Shown: positions 14,371-23,437, counted from the stretch's first letter. The stretch: DNA of 64,000 bases from JALRBM01 sp964477195 (GCA_964477195.1 CAYZCX010000005.1:13158-77157); one strand, 5' to 3'. A program made the numbers and translations. The notes: generated by a model from the sequence alone, not told the origin.

Positions 14371-15360
14371 ATGCACGACACAGCAACAGATCTTATTACC
14401 GCAGCTAAAAAAATTATTATTATTCAAGCCGAAAATCCCGACGGCGACTCGCTGGGCAGTAGCTTGGCACTCGAAGAAATACTCAGCGACCTCGGAAAAG
14501 AGGTTATTTTATATTGTCCAATCGAAATGCCCAAATACTTACGTTATATTACTGGATGGGATAGAGTTGTTTCGACATTTGACGCATCTGCCGATCTCGC
14601 GATCTTAGTCGATACCGGCGCCGATGTCCTTATCAGCAAGGTACTCGAAACTCCCGGTGTGCGCTCATTTCTCGAGACACACCCTGTGCTTGTTATCGAT
14701 CACCACACGACAGACGCGACACTTAGTTTTGACCATACAATGCTCGCCGAAACAGCTGTTGCAACCGGTGAGATTTTGTATCGTTTTGCTAGCAAAAATA
14801 ATTGGGCTATCAATGAGCAGGCCGCCGAAGATATGCTTGTTGCTATCATGTCTGACAGCCTGGGCCTGACCACACCAAATGTTAGCGCGGAGGCATTTTT
14901 TGTTGCAGGCAAGCTGACCGAACTTGGCGCAAGCAATGCCGCAATCGAAGAACGTCGCCGTGAATACATGAAAAAATCCCCCGAGATTCTCGCATACAAA
15001 GGCGAACTAATTAGTCGTATCGAATATTTACTCGACGGCAAACTCGCCCTTGTTCACATTCCTTGGGAAGATATTCAGGCATACAGCGACCAATACAATC
15101 CTAGCGTACTCGTACTCGATGAAATGCGCATGGTCGAAGGTGTCGAGATTGCCGTCGCCATAAAAACCTACCCCGACGGAAAGCTCACAGGGAAGCTCCG
15201 CACAAACTCTCCAATTGCCGAAAAAGTAGCCGGTTTCTTTGGTGGAGGCGGTCATATGTACGCGGCGGGGTTCCGTGTCTACGAACAATACGATAAAATA
15301 GTAGCAGAATTAGTTGAGGCGACGGATAAAGCGTTAAAAAACGATGATACGAACTCATAA
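14371..15360 (+). CDS. DHH family phosphoesterase (NrnA-like oligoribonuclease/pAp phosphatase)
   Basis: 329 residues. N-terminal DHH domain: ENPDGDSLGSS (21-31), VDTGAD (80-85) and the name-giving IDHHTTD (109-115); C-terminal DHHA1 domain with GGGGHMYAAGF near 295. NrnA-type enzymes degrade short RNA oligomers and 3'-phosphoadenosine 5'-phosphate using manganese. The first motif normally has a His three residues before the Pro (HxNPDGD); here the residue is Ala20, so one metal ligand is missing. Leaderless start (TACAAT 14359). It is followed 59 bases later by cysS. Confidence 0.85.
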   Translation: MHDTATDLITAAKKIIIIQAENPDGDSLGSSLALEEILSDLGKEVILYCPIEMPKYLRYITGWDRVVSTFDASADLAILVDTGADVLISKVLETPGVRSFLETHPVLVIDHHTTDATLSFDHTMLAETAVATGEILYRFASKNNWAINEQAAEDMLVAIMSDSLGLTTPNVSAEAFFVAGKLTELGASNAAIEERRREYMKKSPEILAYKGELISRIEYLLDGKLALVHIPWEDIQAYSDQYNPSVLVLDEMRMVEGVEIAVAIKTYPDGKLTGKLRTNSPIAEKVAGFFGGGGHMYAAGFRVYEQYDKIVAELVEATDKALKNDDTNS

Positions 15361-15419
15361 TAATCCCTGTTGTTGTATAGATTTTTCTTTTATTTATTAA
15401 TCCGTAAAAAAGGAATTCT

Positions 15420-16856
15420 ATGACTCTCGAACTTCACAATACGCTCACCAAAAAAATCGAAAAATTTACTCCGCTAGATCCTGATCTTGTACGTATTTAC
15501 AGCTGTGGGCCTACTATTTACGACCATGCGCACATTGGCAACCTGAGTTCATTTATTTTTGCCGATATGCTGCGGCGCGTTATTCAGGCCAATGACTGGC
15601 ATGTCAAACATGTTATGAATTTTACGGATGTCGACGATAAGACAATTCGTCGCAGTCGCGAAATGTATCCCGAACTCGACGGCCACGCAGCACTAACAAA
15701 ATTAACCAAACAATACGGCGAGCTTTTTCTTGAGGATATGCGCGCAATCGGTAACAATGTTGATGCATTTGAATTTCGACGAGCAACGGATGAGCAAAAC
15801 ATCGAAGGAATGCGCCAGCTTATCGCCGAGCTTCACGAAAAAGGGTTTGCCTATATAGCAGACGACGGTGTTTATTTTTCGATTGACGCCTATAAAAAAT
15901 CTGGCAAAAAGTACGGGCAACTCGTTGAACTGACGAACGCCAATACCAGTAATGAACGCATTCAAAACGACGAATACGATAAAGAATCCTTGCATGATTT
16001 CGCCCTCTGGAAAGTCCATAAACCAGGAGAACCATCGTGGGAGTTTGTCCTCGACGGTCATGATATTTCGGGTCGTCCGGGATGGCATATCGAATGTTCT
16101 GTGATGAGTGCGCAGAGTCTCGGCCAACCGTTTGACATCCATACAGGGGGTATCGATCTTGCATTTCCTCATCATGAAAATGAGATTGCTCAAAGCACTG
16201 CTGGTCGCAACAATCCGACATACGCAGCGTATTTCGTCCATAACGAACACGTCCTTGTCGACGATAAAAAAATGGCCAAGAGCGCTCGTAATTTCTTTAC
16301 ACTAACGGATCTCACAAGTCGTGGCGTCGATCCGCTGGCATTTCGTTTACTTGTCCTGCAGTCGCATTATCGCAAGCCGACTAATTTCAGTTTTGATAAT
16401 GTCGCGAGCGCTCATAATCGTCTGAGACATTGGCGAAACGTTGCCGCACTCCGACACCAGACACATGATACACTGGACCAGGATAGCGAAAAGTTCACCG
16501 GCCTTCTTGCGGCAAAAGGAGCAATACTTGAAGCGCTGAATAGCGACTTCAACACTCCAGAAGCGCTCAAGGTGATCGATGAGGCATTTTCACACCTTGA
16601 TACTCAACCAATTGCCAAGATACACCAAGAAGGACTCGAGCAACTCCTTGAGACTATTGATAGCGTCCTGGGGCTCCAACTGATCGCATCAACACCTGAT
16701 ATTAGTGACGAGGTAAAGCAACTTATTGTCGAGCGACAACGTGCACGTGATAGTCAAGACTGGACACGCTCAGATGAACTTCGTAGCAGCATTGCGACAC
16801 ATGGCATCACCGTGCGTGATACGTCAAAAGGAAGTATTTGGGAGTATGCTGACTAA
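15420..16856 (+). CDS. cysS: Cysteinyl-tRNA synthetase
   Basis: 478 residues, normal length. Class I signature HAHIGN (36-41), zinc ligands Cys29, the Cys in GWHIECSVMS and the His/Glu in FPHHENEIAQS, and the KMSKS loop as KKMAKSARNF. It charges tRNA-Cys in the cytoplasm. C-terminal helical DALR-type region is present. The ATG lies just after AAAAAAGGAATTCT. Retention of zinc ligands contrasts with DnaX and RecR. Confidence 0.97.
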   Translation: MTLELHNTLTKKIEKFTPLDPDLVRIYSCGPTIYDHAHIGNLSSFIFADMLRRVIQANDWHVKHVMNFTDVDDKTIRRSREMYPELDGHAALTKLTKQYGELFLEDMRAIGNNVDAFEFRRATDEQNIEGMRQLIAELHEKGFAYIADDGVYFSIDAYKKSGKKYGQLVELTNANTSNERIQNDEYDKESLHDFALWKVHKPGEPSWEFVLDGHDISGRPGWHIECSVMSAQSLGQPFDIHTGGIDLAFPHHENEIAQSTAGRNNPTYAAYFVHNEHVLVDDKKMAKSARNFFTLTDLTSRGVDPLAFRLLVLQSHYRKPTNFSFDNVASAHNRLRHWRNVAALRHQTHDTLDQDSEKFTGLLAAKGAILEALNSDFNTPEALKVIDEAFSHLDTQPIAKIHQEGLEQLLETIDSVLGLQLIASTPDISDEVKQLIVERQRARDSQDWTRSDELRSSIATHGITVRDTSKGSIWEYAD

Positions 16857-16859
16857 GTG

Positions 16860-18005
16860 CTAGGCAGCCGGTTCGTCTTCGCCTTGCAGCTTTTTGACTA
16901 ATTTTGCCAGTGGCTTCTCGCTCTTGACTCGATTTTTGCGTGCACGTGCCAAGTAATCTTCAAGAAGTACCTTGAGACAACCAGCTACCGGTATAGAGAT
17001 GATGGCACCGGGAAGCCCGAAGACGTAGATACCGATTGTCACAGCCGAAAGAACCGTCAGCGCAGAAAGCTCTAACTTACGAGCCTGAATCGTCGGTGAG
17101 ATAAGATTATTTTCGAACTGCTGATAAATGATAAAGTAAACAGCGAATATGATACCAGCCGTCAGATCGTTGAAGCCTAGAAGGACAGCAATCAGTGCAC
17201 CTCCGACTGTCGCACCAAACATAGGAATAAGTGACAGCGTAAAAGCAATTGCAATTGCCGGAAGCGCAAGGTTGACAGGCACATTATGGAAAATCAGACT
17301 CAGAATAAATACCACGAACCCTGCGGCCAGCGCGTCAATCGCCGAGACGGTCAACTGCCCCGTCACATATCCCGTCACGACATGATACATCTTGTGCACC
17401 ATGTTGCGGTGGTATTCCATTCGCTCTTCATCGTTGTAAATACCCCAGAGTCGACTCAGCCACATTGGCCCTTCGACAAGCATCAGGAAAGTGAGCACAA
17501 GGACGAATAATCCCGAAACGATCAGCGAAGCGATGGATCCTAACCCATTTAATACATTCGATCCAAGGTTGGCCGCCCAACCGGTCGTATTGTTGCGAAT
17601 GGTGTCCATCGCACTTTCTACTTGCGGCTGAAGATGATATTTATCAATCAACGCGCTAAGACCATGCCACTGTGTCGTCGCAGTTTCAACAAGCCCCGGA
17701 ATGGTCTCGGCAAAGCGTACCGTCTGTTGGACGATAGGGGGAACAACAAGAAAAAGAAAACCGCCAAGTATCACAATAACGAGAAGAAATGCAGTCGCGG
17801 TCGGCCAGACGCGACTTTTTCCAGGGAGATACTTCGCGAGGAACGATACAGGCTTGTTAAGCGCCAAGGCAAGAAAAAGTGCCAGCCCCAACATAAGAAG
17901 TGCAGTGCGAGCACTATAAATTGCTAAGATAGCAAACGCAAACCCTATGACGACCAACCAGAACCGCACGAATGTTTTGGTGTCGATCTCTATACGAACT
18001 TTCAT
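16860..18005 (-). CDS. AI-2E family transporter-like membrane protein
   Basis: 381 residues with about eight hydrophobic helices. Spacing is that of the AI-2E/PerM family: two N-terminal hairpins, a long extracytoplasmic amphipathic segment (QQTVRFAETIPGLVE onward), then a bundle ending in YVFGLPGAIISIPVAGCLK. Family members export varied solutes; the autoinducer-2 role is shown only for TqsA. Ends 3 bases from the convergent cysS stop. The C-terminus is Lys/Glu-rich and cytoplasmic. It follows the lipid kinase gene on the same strand after 37 bases. Confidence 0.88.
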   Translation of the reverse strand: MKVRIEIDTKTFVRFWLVVIGFAFAILAIYSARTALLMLGLALFLALALNKPVSFLAKYLPGKSRVWPTATAFLLVIVILGGFLFLVVPPIVQQTVRFAETIPGLVETATTQWHGLSALIDKYHLQPQVESAMDTIRNNTTGWAANLGSNVLNGLGSIASLIVSGLFVLVLTFLMLVEGPMWLSRLWGIYNDEERMEYHRNMVHKMYHVVTGYVTGQLTVSAIDALAAGFVVFILSLIFHNVPVNLALPAIAIAFTLSLIPMFGATVGGALIAVLLGFNDLTAGIIFAVYFIIYQQFENNLISPTIQARKLELSALTVLSAVTIGIYVFGLPGAIISIPVAGCLKVLLEDYLARARKNRVKSEKPLAKLVKKLQGEDEPAA

Positions 18006-18042
18006 AATGTTTTTATTATAGCACTTCCAGAGGATATGACAT

Positions 18043-18891
18043 TCATACTCGAATCCGAAGTCCTTTTGCGTGACTCTGGTATTTCAGTGGTGTATTGCAG
18101 CGCTGTCGTTCACCATCATGAGAAATATGCATGTGTTTGCTCTTGGCTGAGATTGTGAGATTTGTCACCTCCCGTACATCAAACTCGTCGAGTTGCGTAC
18201 TTTTGCCAAGTAGCGTCATAAATGCAATTTTGCCCAGAACAAACCGAGATGTAGCGCGGACAATAAAAACTGACAGCTTCCCCTCATTAATGTGACTTCG
18301 AGCCGCTCCACCGAGTGTGTCAAGTTTGTAGATATTATTACCAACAAAAACAAAGGGGGTATAAAACGACTCACCGGCAATCGTCACATGATAGGTCTTC
18401 AGTCGAATGAGTACCCGAAATCCCGCGAGAAATGCAGCAAGCCATTTGCCCAAGATATTCTCAATTCGACTGCGCTCCTGAAGTGATGACGGATACAAAC
18501 CGAGACTCGAGTTATTGATAAAAACAACATCATTGACTGTCGCAAAGTCTACCGCCCTTATCTTTGAGCGGGGTAGCTGCTTGATCGCATGATCAAGGTC
18601 CTGTGGAATACTGAGATCTTTAGTGAAGTGATTGAGTGTCCCGCCAGGAAGTGGCGCCAGGACTGCTTTCGTCCCAGCAACTCGACTAGCAACCGCGCTG
18701 ATTGTCCCGTCACCGCCCACGACGGCAATGGTTTTTCCGGCGCGAATAGCAGGGCGTAATTTCGCACGAAATGTGTCATCAAAAGAAATCGCTTGCTCAA
18801 TAGTTATATTGTACTTTTCAAATAGCTCTCGGAGTTCAACCAAACTCCGGGCACTTCCTGATTTTTTGCTATACACTAAGACGATATTCAT
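18043..18891 (-). CDS. Diacylglycerol/sphingosine kinase family lipid kinase
   Basis: 282 residues. The catalytic glycine loop GGDGTISAVAS near residue 60 and the second motif LPGGTLNHFTKDL near residue 82 are typical of DAGK_cat proteins (DgkB, YegS). They phosphorylate lipid alcohols such as diacylglycerol with ATP at the membrane. Its start overlaps the stop of the PAP2 phosphatase by four bases (ATGA), so kinase and phosphatase are translationally coupled; together they could recycle lipid or undecaprenyl phosphate carriers. Confidence 0.88.
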   Translation of the reverse strand: MNIVLVYSKKSGSARSLVELRELFEKYNITIEQAISFDDTFRAKLRPAIRAGKTIAVVGGDGTISAVASRVAGTKAVLAPLPGGTLNHFTKDLSIPQDLDHAIKQLPRSKIRAVDFATVNDVVFINNSSLGLYPSSLQERSRIENILGKWLAAFLAGFRVLIRLKTYHVTIAGESFYTPFVFVGNNIYKLDTLGGAARSHINEGKLSVFIVRATSRFVLGKIAFMTLLGKSTQLDEFDVREVTNLTISAKSKHMHISHDGERQRCNTPLKYQSHAKGLRIRV

Positions 18892-19421
18892 AAACTCGGC
18901 TTAATAATAAAAATGATCACCGCAAGCCCCACACATCCAAGCAGTAAACCTGCCACTACATCACTCGGAAAATGCGCCCCTAAGTACACACGCGAAACCC
19001 CAACGGCCAGCAACAATACAATGAAAAGTCCTGCGATAATACTACTCCATGGCTGCGGGAAAAAATGCCATGCCAAATATGCGAGCAAGCCATAGATAAC
19101 TGTCGCACCAACCGTATGGCCGCTTGGAAAACTGAACGAGGTAAACATCATGTTATTAACATATTCGGTGATAGGACGGTCACGTCGCAGAACGAGTTTC
19201 AATAAACTGCCAGCACCCAGCGTGACCACAGCAGTCAAACCCGCATAAACGAGACGCTGATTTTCCTTTACAATGCCTGCCACGACGATAATTGTGCATA
19301 TGCCAAGGACAACCACCGGATGCCCAAGCGTCGTAAAAACCGTCATAAGCCCCTCGAGCCCGCGCCAATGCTGGATGGCCATCGTTAACTTTGTATCAAA
19401 ATTATGAACATAGGTTCGCAT
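18888..19421 (-). CDS. PAP2 superfamily membrane phosphatase
   Basis: 177 residues from the ATG at 19421. Six hydrophobic helices and the three PAP2 motifs: KLVLRRDRP, PSGHTVGATV and SRVYLGAHFPSDVVAG. Such enzymes remove phosphate from lipid phosphates, for example undecaprenyl pyrophosphate or phosphatidate. I place the start at 19421 instead of 19448 because TATAAT on this strand (19433-19428) ends six bases before it, so the longer form would not be transcribed. Confidence 0.88.
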   Translation of the reverse strand: MRTYVHNFDTKLTMAIQHWRGLEGLMTVFTTLGHPVVVLGICTIIVVAGIVKENQRLVYAGLTAVVTLGAGSLLKLVLRRDRPITEYVNNMMFTSFSFPSGHTVGATVIYGLLAYLAWHFFPQPWSSIIAGLFIVLLLAVGVSRVYLGAHFPSDVVAGLLLGCVGLAVIIFIIKPSL

Positions 19422-19427
19422 ATTTCT

Positions 19428-19435
19428 ATTATAAT
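19428..19435. promoter_or_regulatory. Divergent overlapping -10 boxes
   Basis: The palindrome ATTATAAT gives TATAAT on the plus strand (19430-19435) for yajQ and TATAAT on the minus strand (19433-19428) for the PAP2 gene. Each ends exactly six bases from its ATG (19442 and 19421), so both mRNAs would be leaderless and the two polymerases cannot bind together. Confidence 0.65.
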
Positions 19436-19441
19436 GAATAT

Positions 19442-19936
19442 ATGGCAACTTTTTCTTTTGATATTGTTTCGGATTATGACAAAGCAGAAATGAATAACGT
19501 TTTTAGCGGGGTAGAGCGTGAAATCGCAACACGCTACGATTTTAAAGGCACGCCAGCTGCGATAGAATGGCTCAACGACAAGACAGGCTTTAAAGTAATT
19601 GGCGCAAACCAATGGCAATGCGATGCAATCGTGGATATTATTCGCAAAAAGCTCGCTGGCCGAAACCAGACGTCCAAGGTCTTAAATCTAGAGAAAACAC
19701 CTATCGAGAGTAACCTCAAAACCACTTGGGATATTCCCTTCAAACAAGGGTTATCACAAGATAATGCAAAAGCAATTACCAAGATCATCCGCGATAAACA
19801 GCCGAAAGCAAAGTCGCAAATTCAGGGAGATGTGGTTCGTGTATCCAGCGCAAGTAAAGATGATCTCCAATCGGTCATTAATTTACTGCAGAGCGAAGAT
19901 TTCGATTTTCCGCTCCAATTCATTAATTATCGCTAA
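19442..19936 (+). CDS. YajQ family (UPF0234) nucleotide-binding protein
   Basis: 164 residues, the family length. Conserved features include FSFDIVSDYDKAEMNNV at the N-terminus and REIATRYDFKGT near residue 28, and two repeated ferredoxin-like halves. Some members bind cyclic di-GMP; others are described only as RNA or nucleotide binding. Start ATG 19442 is placed by the leaderless promoter; an in-frame upstream ATG overlaps the divergent gene. It is followed by the ABC exporter genes with their own promoter. Confidence 0.9.
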   Translation: MATFSFDIVSDYDKAEMNNVFSGVEREIATRYDFKGTPAAIEWLNDKTGFKVIGANQWQCDAIVDIIRKKLAGRNQTSKVLNLEKTPIESNLKTTWDIPFKQGLSQDNAKAITKIIRDKQPKAKSQIQGDVVRVSSASKDDLQSVINLLQSEDFDFPLQFINYR

Positions 19937-19954
19937 GTTGTTACAATAGAGTTT

Positions 19955-20875
19955 ATGATTAAAAACACACCGCTTATCACTGTCGAACATTTCCAGATGG
20001 CGTTTGGCAAAAATACTGTCATAAAGGACCTCTCGTTTAGTGTTAATAGAGGTGAAACATTCGGTTTCCTGGGAAGTAATGGTTCTGGCAAGACCACGAC
20101 TATTCGCGCACTCCTAGGTATTTATGAACCAACGGGCGGCTCACTCACTATTGACGGAGCTCCCTATCAAGTAAGTGGAGATGTCAAACTCGGATATCTT
20201 CCCGAAGAACGTGGATTATACAAAAAAGAAAAAGTGATCGACACGATGGTTTATTTTGGAGCACTGAAGGGCCTCTCTGCGACACTTGCCGAGGAATGGT
20301 CAAAGGATTATTTAGAACGAGTAGGCCTAAAAGAAAAAATCCATGAGCGGCTCGATAAACTCTCCGGTGGGCAGCAGCAAAAAGTGCAGCTGGGAATCAC
20401 CATCATGAACGATCCCGACCTACTGATTCTTGATGAGCCGACCAAAGGATTCGACCCAGTAAATCGTCGTTTGCTTATGGAGATCATAGAGGAGCATCAG
20501 CAAAAAGGTGCAACCGTTATTTTTGTCACCCACCAGATGGAAGAAGTCGAGCGCTTGTGTGATCGGATCCTTCTGCTCAAAGACGGAACATCTCGTCTCT
20601 ACGGGAGCATTGAGAAAGTAAAGGAAGAATTTGGCGGCACAGAGCTCGAAATCGTCTCCGAACACGCCATTCCTGAAAATATGAAACTTTACGATATCAA
20701 GCGCCAAGAGGGAAGCCTTACTATCCTCAGCCCAACGGCAGATGCATTCGCCATCCAGCGTTCACTTGTCGCGGCCGGTGTTGCCTACACTCGGTTCGAG
20801 CTCAAACGTCCATCGCTCGATGATATTTTTGTTCAGATTTATGGCGATCAAAACAAGGAGTCTGACAATGCATAA
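19955..20875 (+). CDS. ABC transporter ATP-binding protein (NatA/ABC-2 type)
   Basis: 306 residues. Walker A GSNGSGKTT near 45, signature LSGGQQQKVQLG near 138, Walker B LLILDEPTKGFD near 158, and switch His in FVTHQ. The C-terminal 80 residues (after the nucleotide-binding domain) resemble the DUF4162 tail of NatA-like exporters. Leaderless start after TACAAT (19942-19947). Its last codons overlap the permease start by eight bases, so the two are coupled and form one exporter. Confidence 0.92.
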   Translation: MIKNTPLITVEHFQMAFGKNTVIKDLSFSVNRGETFGFLGSNGSGKTTTIRALLGIYEPTGGSLTIDGAPYQVSGDVKLGYLPEERGLYKKEKVIDTMVYFGALKGLSATLAEEWSKDYLERVGLKEKIHERLDKLSGGQQQKVQLGITIMNDPDLLILDEPTKGFDPVNRRLLMEIIEEHQQKGATVIFVTHQMEEVERLCDRILLLKDGTSRLYGSIEKVKEEFGGTELEIVSEHAIPENMKLYDIKRQEGSLTILSPTADAFAIQRSLVAAGVAYTRFELKRPSLDDIFVQIYGDQNKESDNA

Positions 20876-22076
20876 TCTCGGCACAGTGATAAAATTTGAA
20901 GTCACGCGGACACTCAAGAAAAAAAGTTTCTGGTTAGCTGCGCTAGCAATTCCTGTCATCGCAGCGCTTATCGGTGTCATCATTTATTTTTCTAACAAAA
21001 CGACCAATGATGTCGGCGAACAACTATCGAGTGAGCGTTATTCACTTGGCGTGACAGACGATTCGGGAATGCTCTCGACACAACTCCTGGCATCTGTTAA
21101 CGCGCAAAAGATAGTTTCGCCAGACATAGGAAAGGACGCGGTAAAATCCGGCCAACTTGACGCGTATTTCCATTATCCTGCGGACGTCAAAACACAACCT
21201 GTTGAGGTATATGGCAAAGAAGTCGGATTATTTAAAAACGGCCGATACCAAGGACTCGCAGAACAGCTCCTCACTCAATCGGTCACACTTTCGACAACTC
21301 CAAACATCCAGGCCGTCATCCAAAAAAGCGTCAATTATCAGGCAATTACCTATAAAGATGGCCAAGAAGACAAAGGTTTCTTAAAAATCATCGCTCCGGC
21401 GATATTCCTTGTGCTGTTTTACTTCATGATTGTGACATTCGGTGGGCAGATGCTCACTAGCATTATCGAAGAAAAAGAAAACCGTGTCATCGAGATGATT
21501 CTCACGACCATCCGCCCGACAACCCTCCTCATGGGGAAGCTTTTTTCACTCATTATATTGGCAGTCGTCCAAATGATCATTATCCTTTTGCCAATCATTG
21601 CAGGATACTTCATCTTTAAAACACAACTAGCACTTCCGAACTTCGATTTGTCGAGCATTCCGTTGGATCCCGTCGCTCTGACGCTCGGAGCAGTCATATT
21701 TATAGTAAGTTTTCTCATGTACACGGGTATTCTCATGACCATCGGCGCCGCAATGCCGACTGCCAAGGAGGCAAACAGTTTCTTTGGAGCGGCAATGGCA
21801 TTTACTTTCGGCCCGCTCTACGCAGCACCGCTGTTTATTTCATCACCCGATTCCGTATTGGTGCAGATACTTAGTTATTTTCCACTAACATCTCCAATTC
21901 CTTTGCTCCTACGAAATGCCGTCGGGAACCTCACTGTGCAGGAAGCGCTCATTGCCATTGCACTACTTGTCCTAACGACTGCATTTGCCATTCGAATCGG
22001 TGTCCGAATCTTCAAATATGGTGCTCTCGAGTACAGTAGACGGCTCAGTGCAAAAGAAATATTTGGCAAAAGGTAA
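20868..22076 (+). CDS. ABC-2 type transporter permease (NatB-like)
   Basis: 402 residues from ATG 20868, which lies in the end of the ATPase gene (ATGCATAA overlap). One N-terminal helix, a large extracytoplasmic domain (about residues 50-190), then five to six helices, with the marker segment SIIEEKENRVIEMILTT of NatB/ABC-2 exporters before the second membrane block. With the partner ATPase it likely exports sodium, a lipid or a peptide; the substrate cannot be read from sequence. Confidence 0.9.
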   Translation: MHNLGTVIKFEVTRTLKKKSFWLAALAIPVIAALIGVIIYFSNKTTNDVGEQLSSERYSLGVTDDSGMLSTQLLASVNAQKIVSPDIGKDAVKSGQLDAYFHYPADVKTQPVEVYGKEVGLFKNGRYQGLAEQLLTQSVTLSTTPNIQAVIQKSVNYQAITYKDGQEDKGFLKIIAPAIFLVLFYFMIVTFGGQMLTSIIEEKENRVIEMILTTIRPTTLLMGKLFSLIILAVVQMIIILLPIIAGYFIFKTQLALPNFDLSSIPLDPVALTLGAVIFIVSFLMYTGILMTIGAAMPTAKEANSFFGAAMAFTFGPLYAAPLFISSPDSVLVQILSYFPLTSPIPLLLRNAVGNLTVQEALIAIALLVLTTAFAIRIGVRIFKYGALEYSRRLSAKEIFGKR

Positions 22077-22160
22077 CTACTTCTTGAAGTAATCAACAAA
22101 TTGTCATTGCAGTTCGGCTGTGACTCCCGCTTCGTCCTGTTCGCCAAGCCTCGATCAGGC

Positions 22161-22292
22161 CTAAAACGTAACAATGATCGTGATGAGCACGAGGCTCACA
22201 ACAGCGAGACACGCAACGGCGAGTGCTACTTTGTTGGGTTCGAAGTCTACCTTTTTTGTACTCTTTTTCTTAAGTGAGGATTGTTTTACCAT
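22161..22292 (-). CDS. Small single-helix membrane protein
   Basis: 43 residues, too short for routine ORF calling. Lys-rich N-terminus (MVKQSSLKKKSTKK) followed by one 20-residue hydrophobic helix and a short end, giving an N-in topology. AGGAG stands four bases before the ATG, the strongest evidence that it is translated. It sits alone between the convergent ABC permease and the HxlR gene. No function known. Confidence 0.6.
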   Translation of the reverse strand: MVKQSSLKKKSTKKVDFEPNKVALAVACLAVVSLVLITIIVTF

Positions 22293-22405
22293 ATTACTCC
22301 TAGTGTACCCATTATTTATATTTGTCGCAAGTAAAAAGCATAAGTGATATTTTCATATTTATACCATATCTTTACGCAGGCTGCTAGACAATGTATAGTA
22401 GTGAT

Positions 22406-22720
22406 ATGAGTGAAGTAATCGATCAAATCGGATGCGTCAAGGCGGCGACAGCTATTTTGGGCGATAAATGGACGCCGCAACTTCTTCGTTATTTTATTAA
22501 TGAAGATGAAGTTCGCTTTTGTCAGCTTCAAGATCTGGTCGGAGGCATTAACCCGCGAACGCTTTCGGCCCGGCTCATCCATCTTGAGGAAGCCGATATT
22601 ATAGAGAAGGTTGTTAAAGATCAGACAGGACACTGCACTTACCGGCTCACCAAGAAGGGAAGTGACCTTCTGCCTATTCTTCAGGATATGCATAGCTGGA
22701 GCCAAAAGTATGCATCATAA
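22406..22720 (+). CDS. HxlR family winged-helix regulator
   Basis: 104 residues. The HxlR pattern GCVKAATAILGDKWTPQLL with its N-terminal Cys, followed by INPRTLSARLIHLEEADII (recognition helix and wing) and CTYRLTKKGSDLLPIL. Such proteins are dimeric repressors or activators, often answering to aldehydes, quinones or disulfide stress through Cys. TATAGT (22394-22399) ends six bases before ATG 22406, so the longer reading frame from 22391 is rejected. It may control neighbouring exporters. Confidence 0.88.
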   Translation: MSEVIDQIGCVKAATAILGDKWTPQLLRYFINEDEVRFCQLQDLVGGINPRTLSARLIHLEEADIIEKVVKDQTGHCTYRLTKKGSDLLPILQDMHSWSQKYAS

Positions 22721-22724
22721 GGAC

Positions 22725-22740
22725 TTAAGATTTCTTTAAG
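22725..22740 (+). promoter_or_regulatory. OmpR-type direct repeat at the response-regulator promoter
   Basis: TTAAG at 22725-22729 and again at 22736-22740, an 11-base period, placed where the -35 would be for the TACACT -10 at 22751-22756. OmpR/PhoB-type regulators bind such repeats, so the downstream regulator may activate its own gene. Confidence 0.4.
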
Positions 22741-22762
22741 CAATACGGCCTACACTGAGAAT

Positions 22763-23437
22763 ATGCGGATTCTTATAATCGAAGACGAACACAAAATTGC
22801 ACGAGCTCTTAAAAAAGCTCTCGAGCAAGAAAGCTATGCAGTTGATGTTGCCTACAATGGCGACGATGGGTATGCTATGGCAACTACTGAACCCTATGAC
22901 GCCATGATTATCGATCGTATGCTTCCTGGTGACTACGACGGGGTCGCGATCTTAAAAGCGATGCGATCGGGCCGTGTTCATACACCTGTCCTTTTCTTAA
23001 CGGCACTTGATAGTATTAGCCAGCGAGCAGAGGGGCTCGATAGCGGTGCCGATGATTATCTCGTGAAGCCTTTTGCTCTCGAGGAGCTGCTTGCTCGAGT
23101 GCGCGCACTCCTTCGGCGACCTACAGAGCAAACGCCAACAATTCTCACCGCCGGCGATCTTTCGCTCAACACCGTTACCTATGAGGTGAAGCGTGCCGGG
23201 GCGCCAATTCAGCTCACGAGTAAAGAATTCGCGCTTCTTGAGTATTTTCTCCGCAACCAAAATCGTCCGCTTTCAAAAGAAATGATTATTTCGCATGTAT
23301 GGAATTATGATGCGGATATTTTGCCAAATACAGTTGAAGTCTACATAAAATACCTTCGCGCTAAGATAGATGACGCTTTTGATGCGCCGCTTATTCATAC
23401 CATGCGAGGGTTTGGCTACAAGCTGCAGGCTGCGTAA
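22763..23437 (+). CDS. OmpR/PhoB family response regulator
   Basis: 224 residues. Receiver domain with acidic pair EDE (7-9), phosphoacceptor Asp in MIIDRMLP near 51, Thr in FLTALD and Lys in DYLVKPF; C-terminal winged helix with KEFALLEYFLRNQNRPLSKE and YIKYLRAKID. It is phosphorylated by the sensor kinase encoded next, whose ATG shares one base with its stop. TACACT ends six bases before the ATG (leaderless). Length is normal. Confidence 0.95.
   Translation: MRILIIEDEHKIARALKKALEQESYAVDVAYNGDDGYAMATTEPYDAMIIDRMLPGDYDGVAILKAMRSGRVHTPVLFLTALDSISQRAEGLDSGADDYLVKPFALEELLARVRALLRRPTEQTPTILTAGDLSLNTVTYEVKRAGAPIQLTSKEFALLEYFLRNQNRPLSKEMIISHVWNYDADILPNTVEVYIKYLRAKIDDAFDAPLIHTMRGFGYKLQAA

Noticed and set aside
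19391..19441. Earlier start for yajQ at 19391
   Set aside because: It would run through the start of the divergent PAP2 gene and lie upstream of the shared -10 box.
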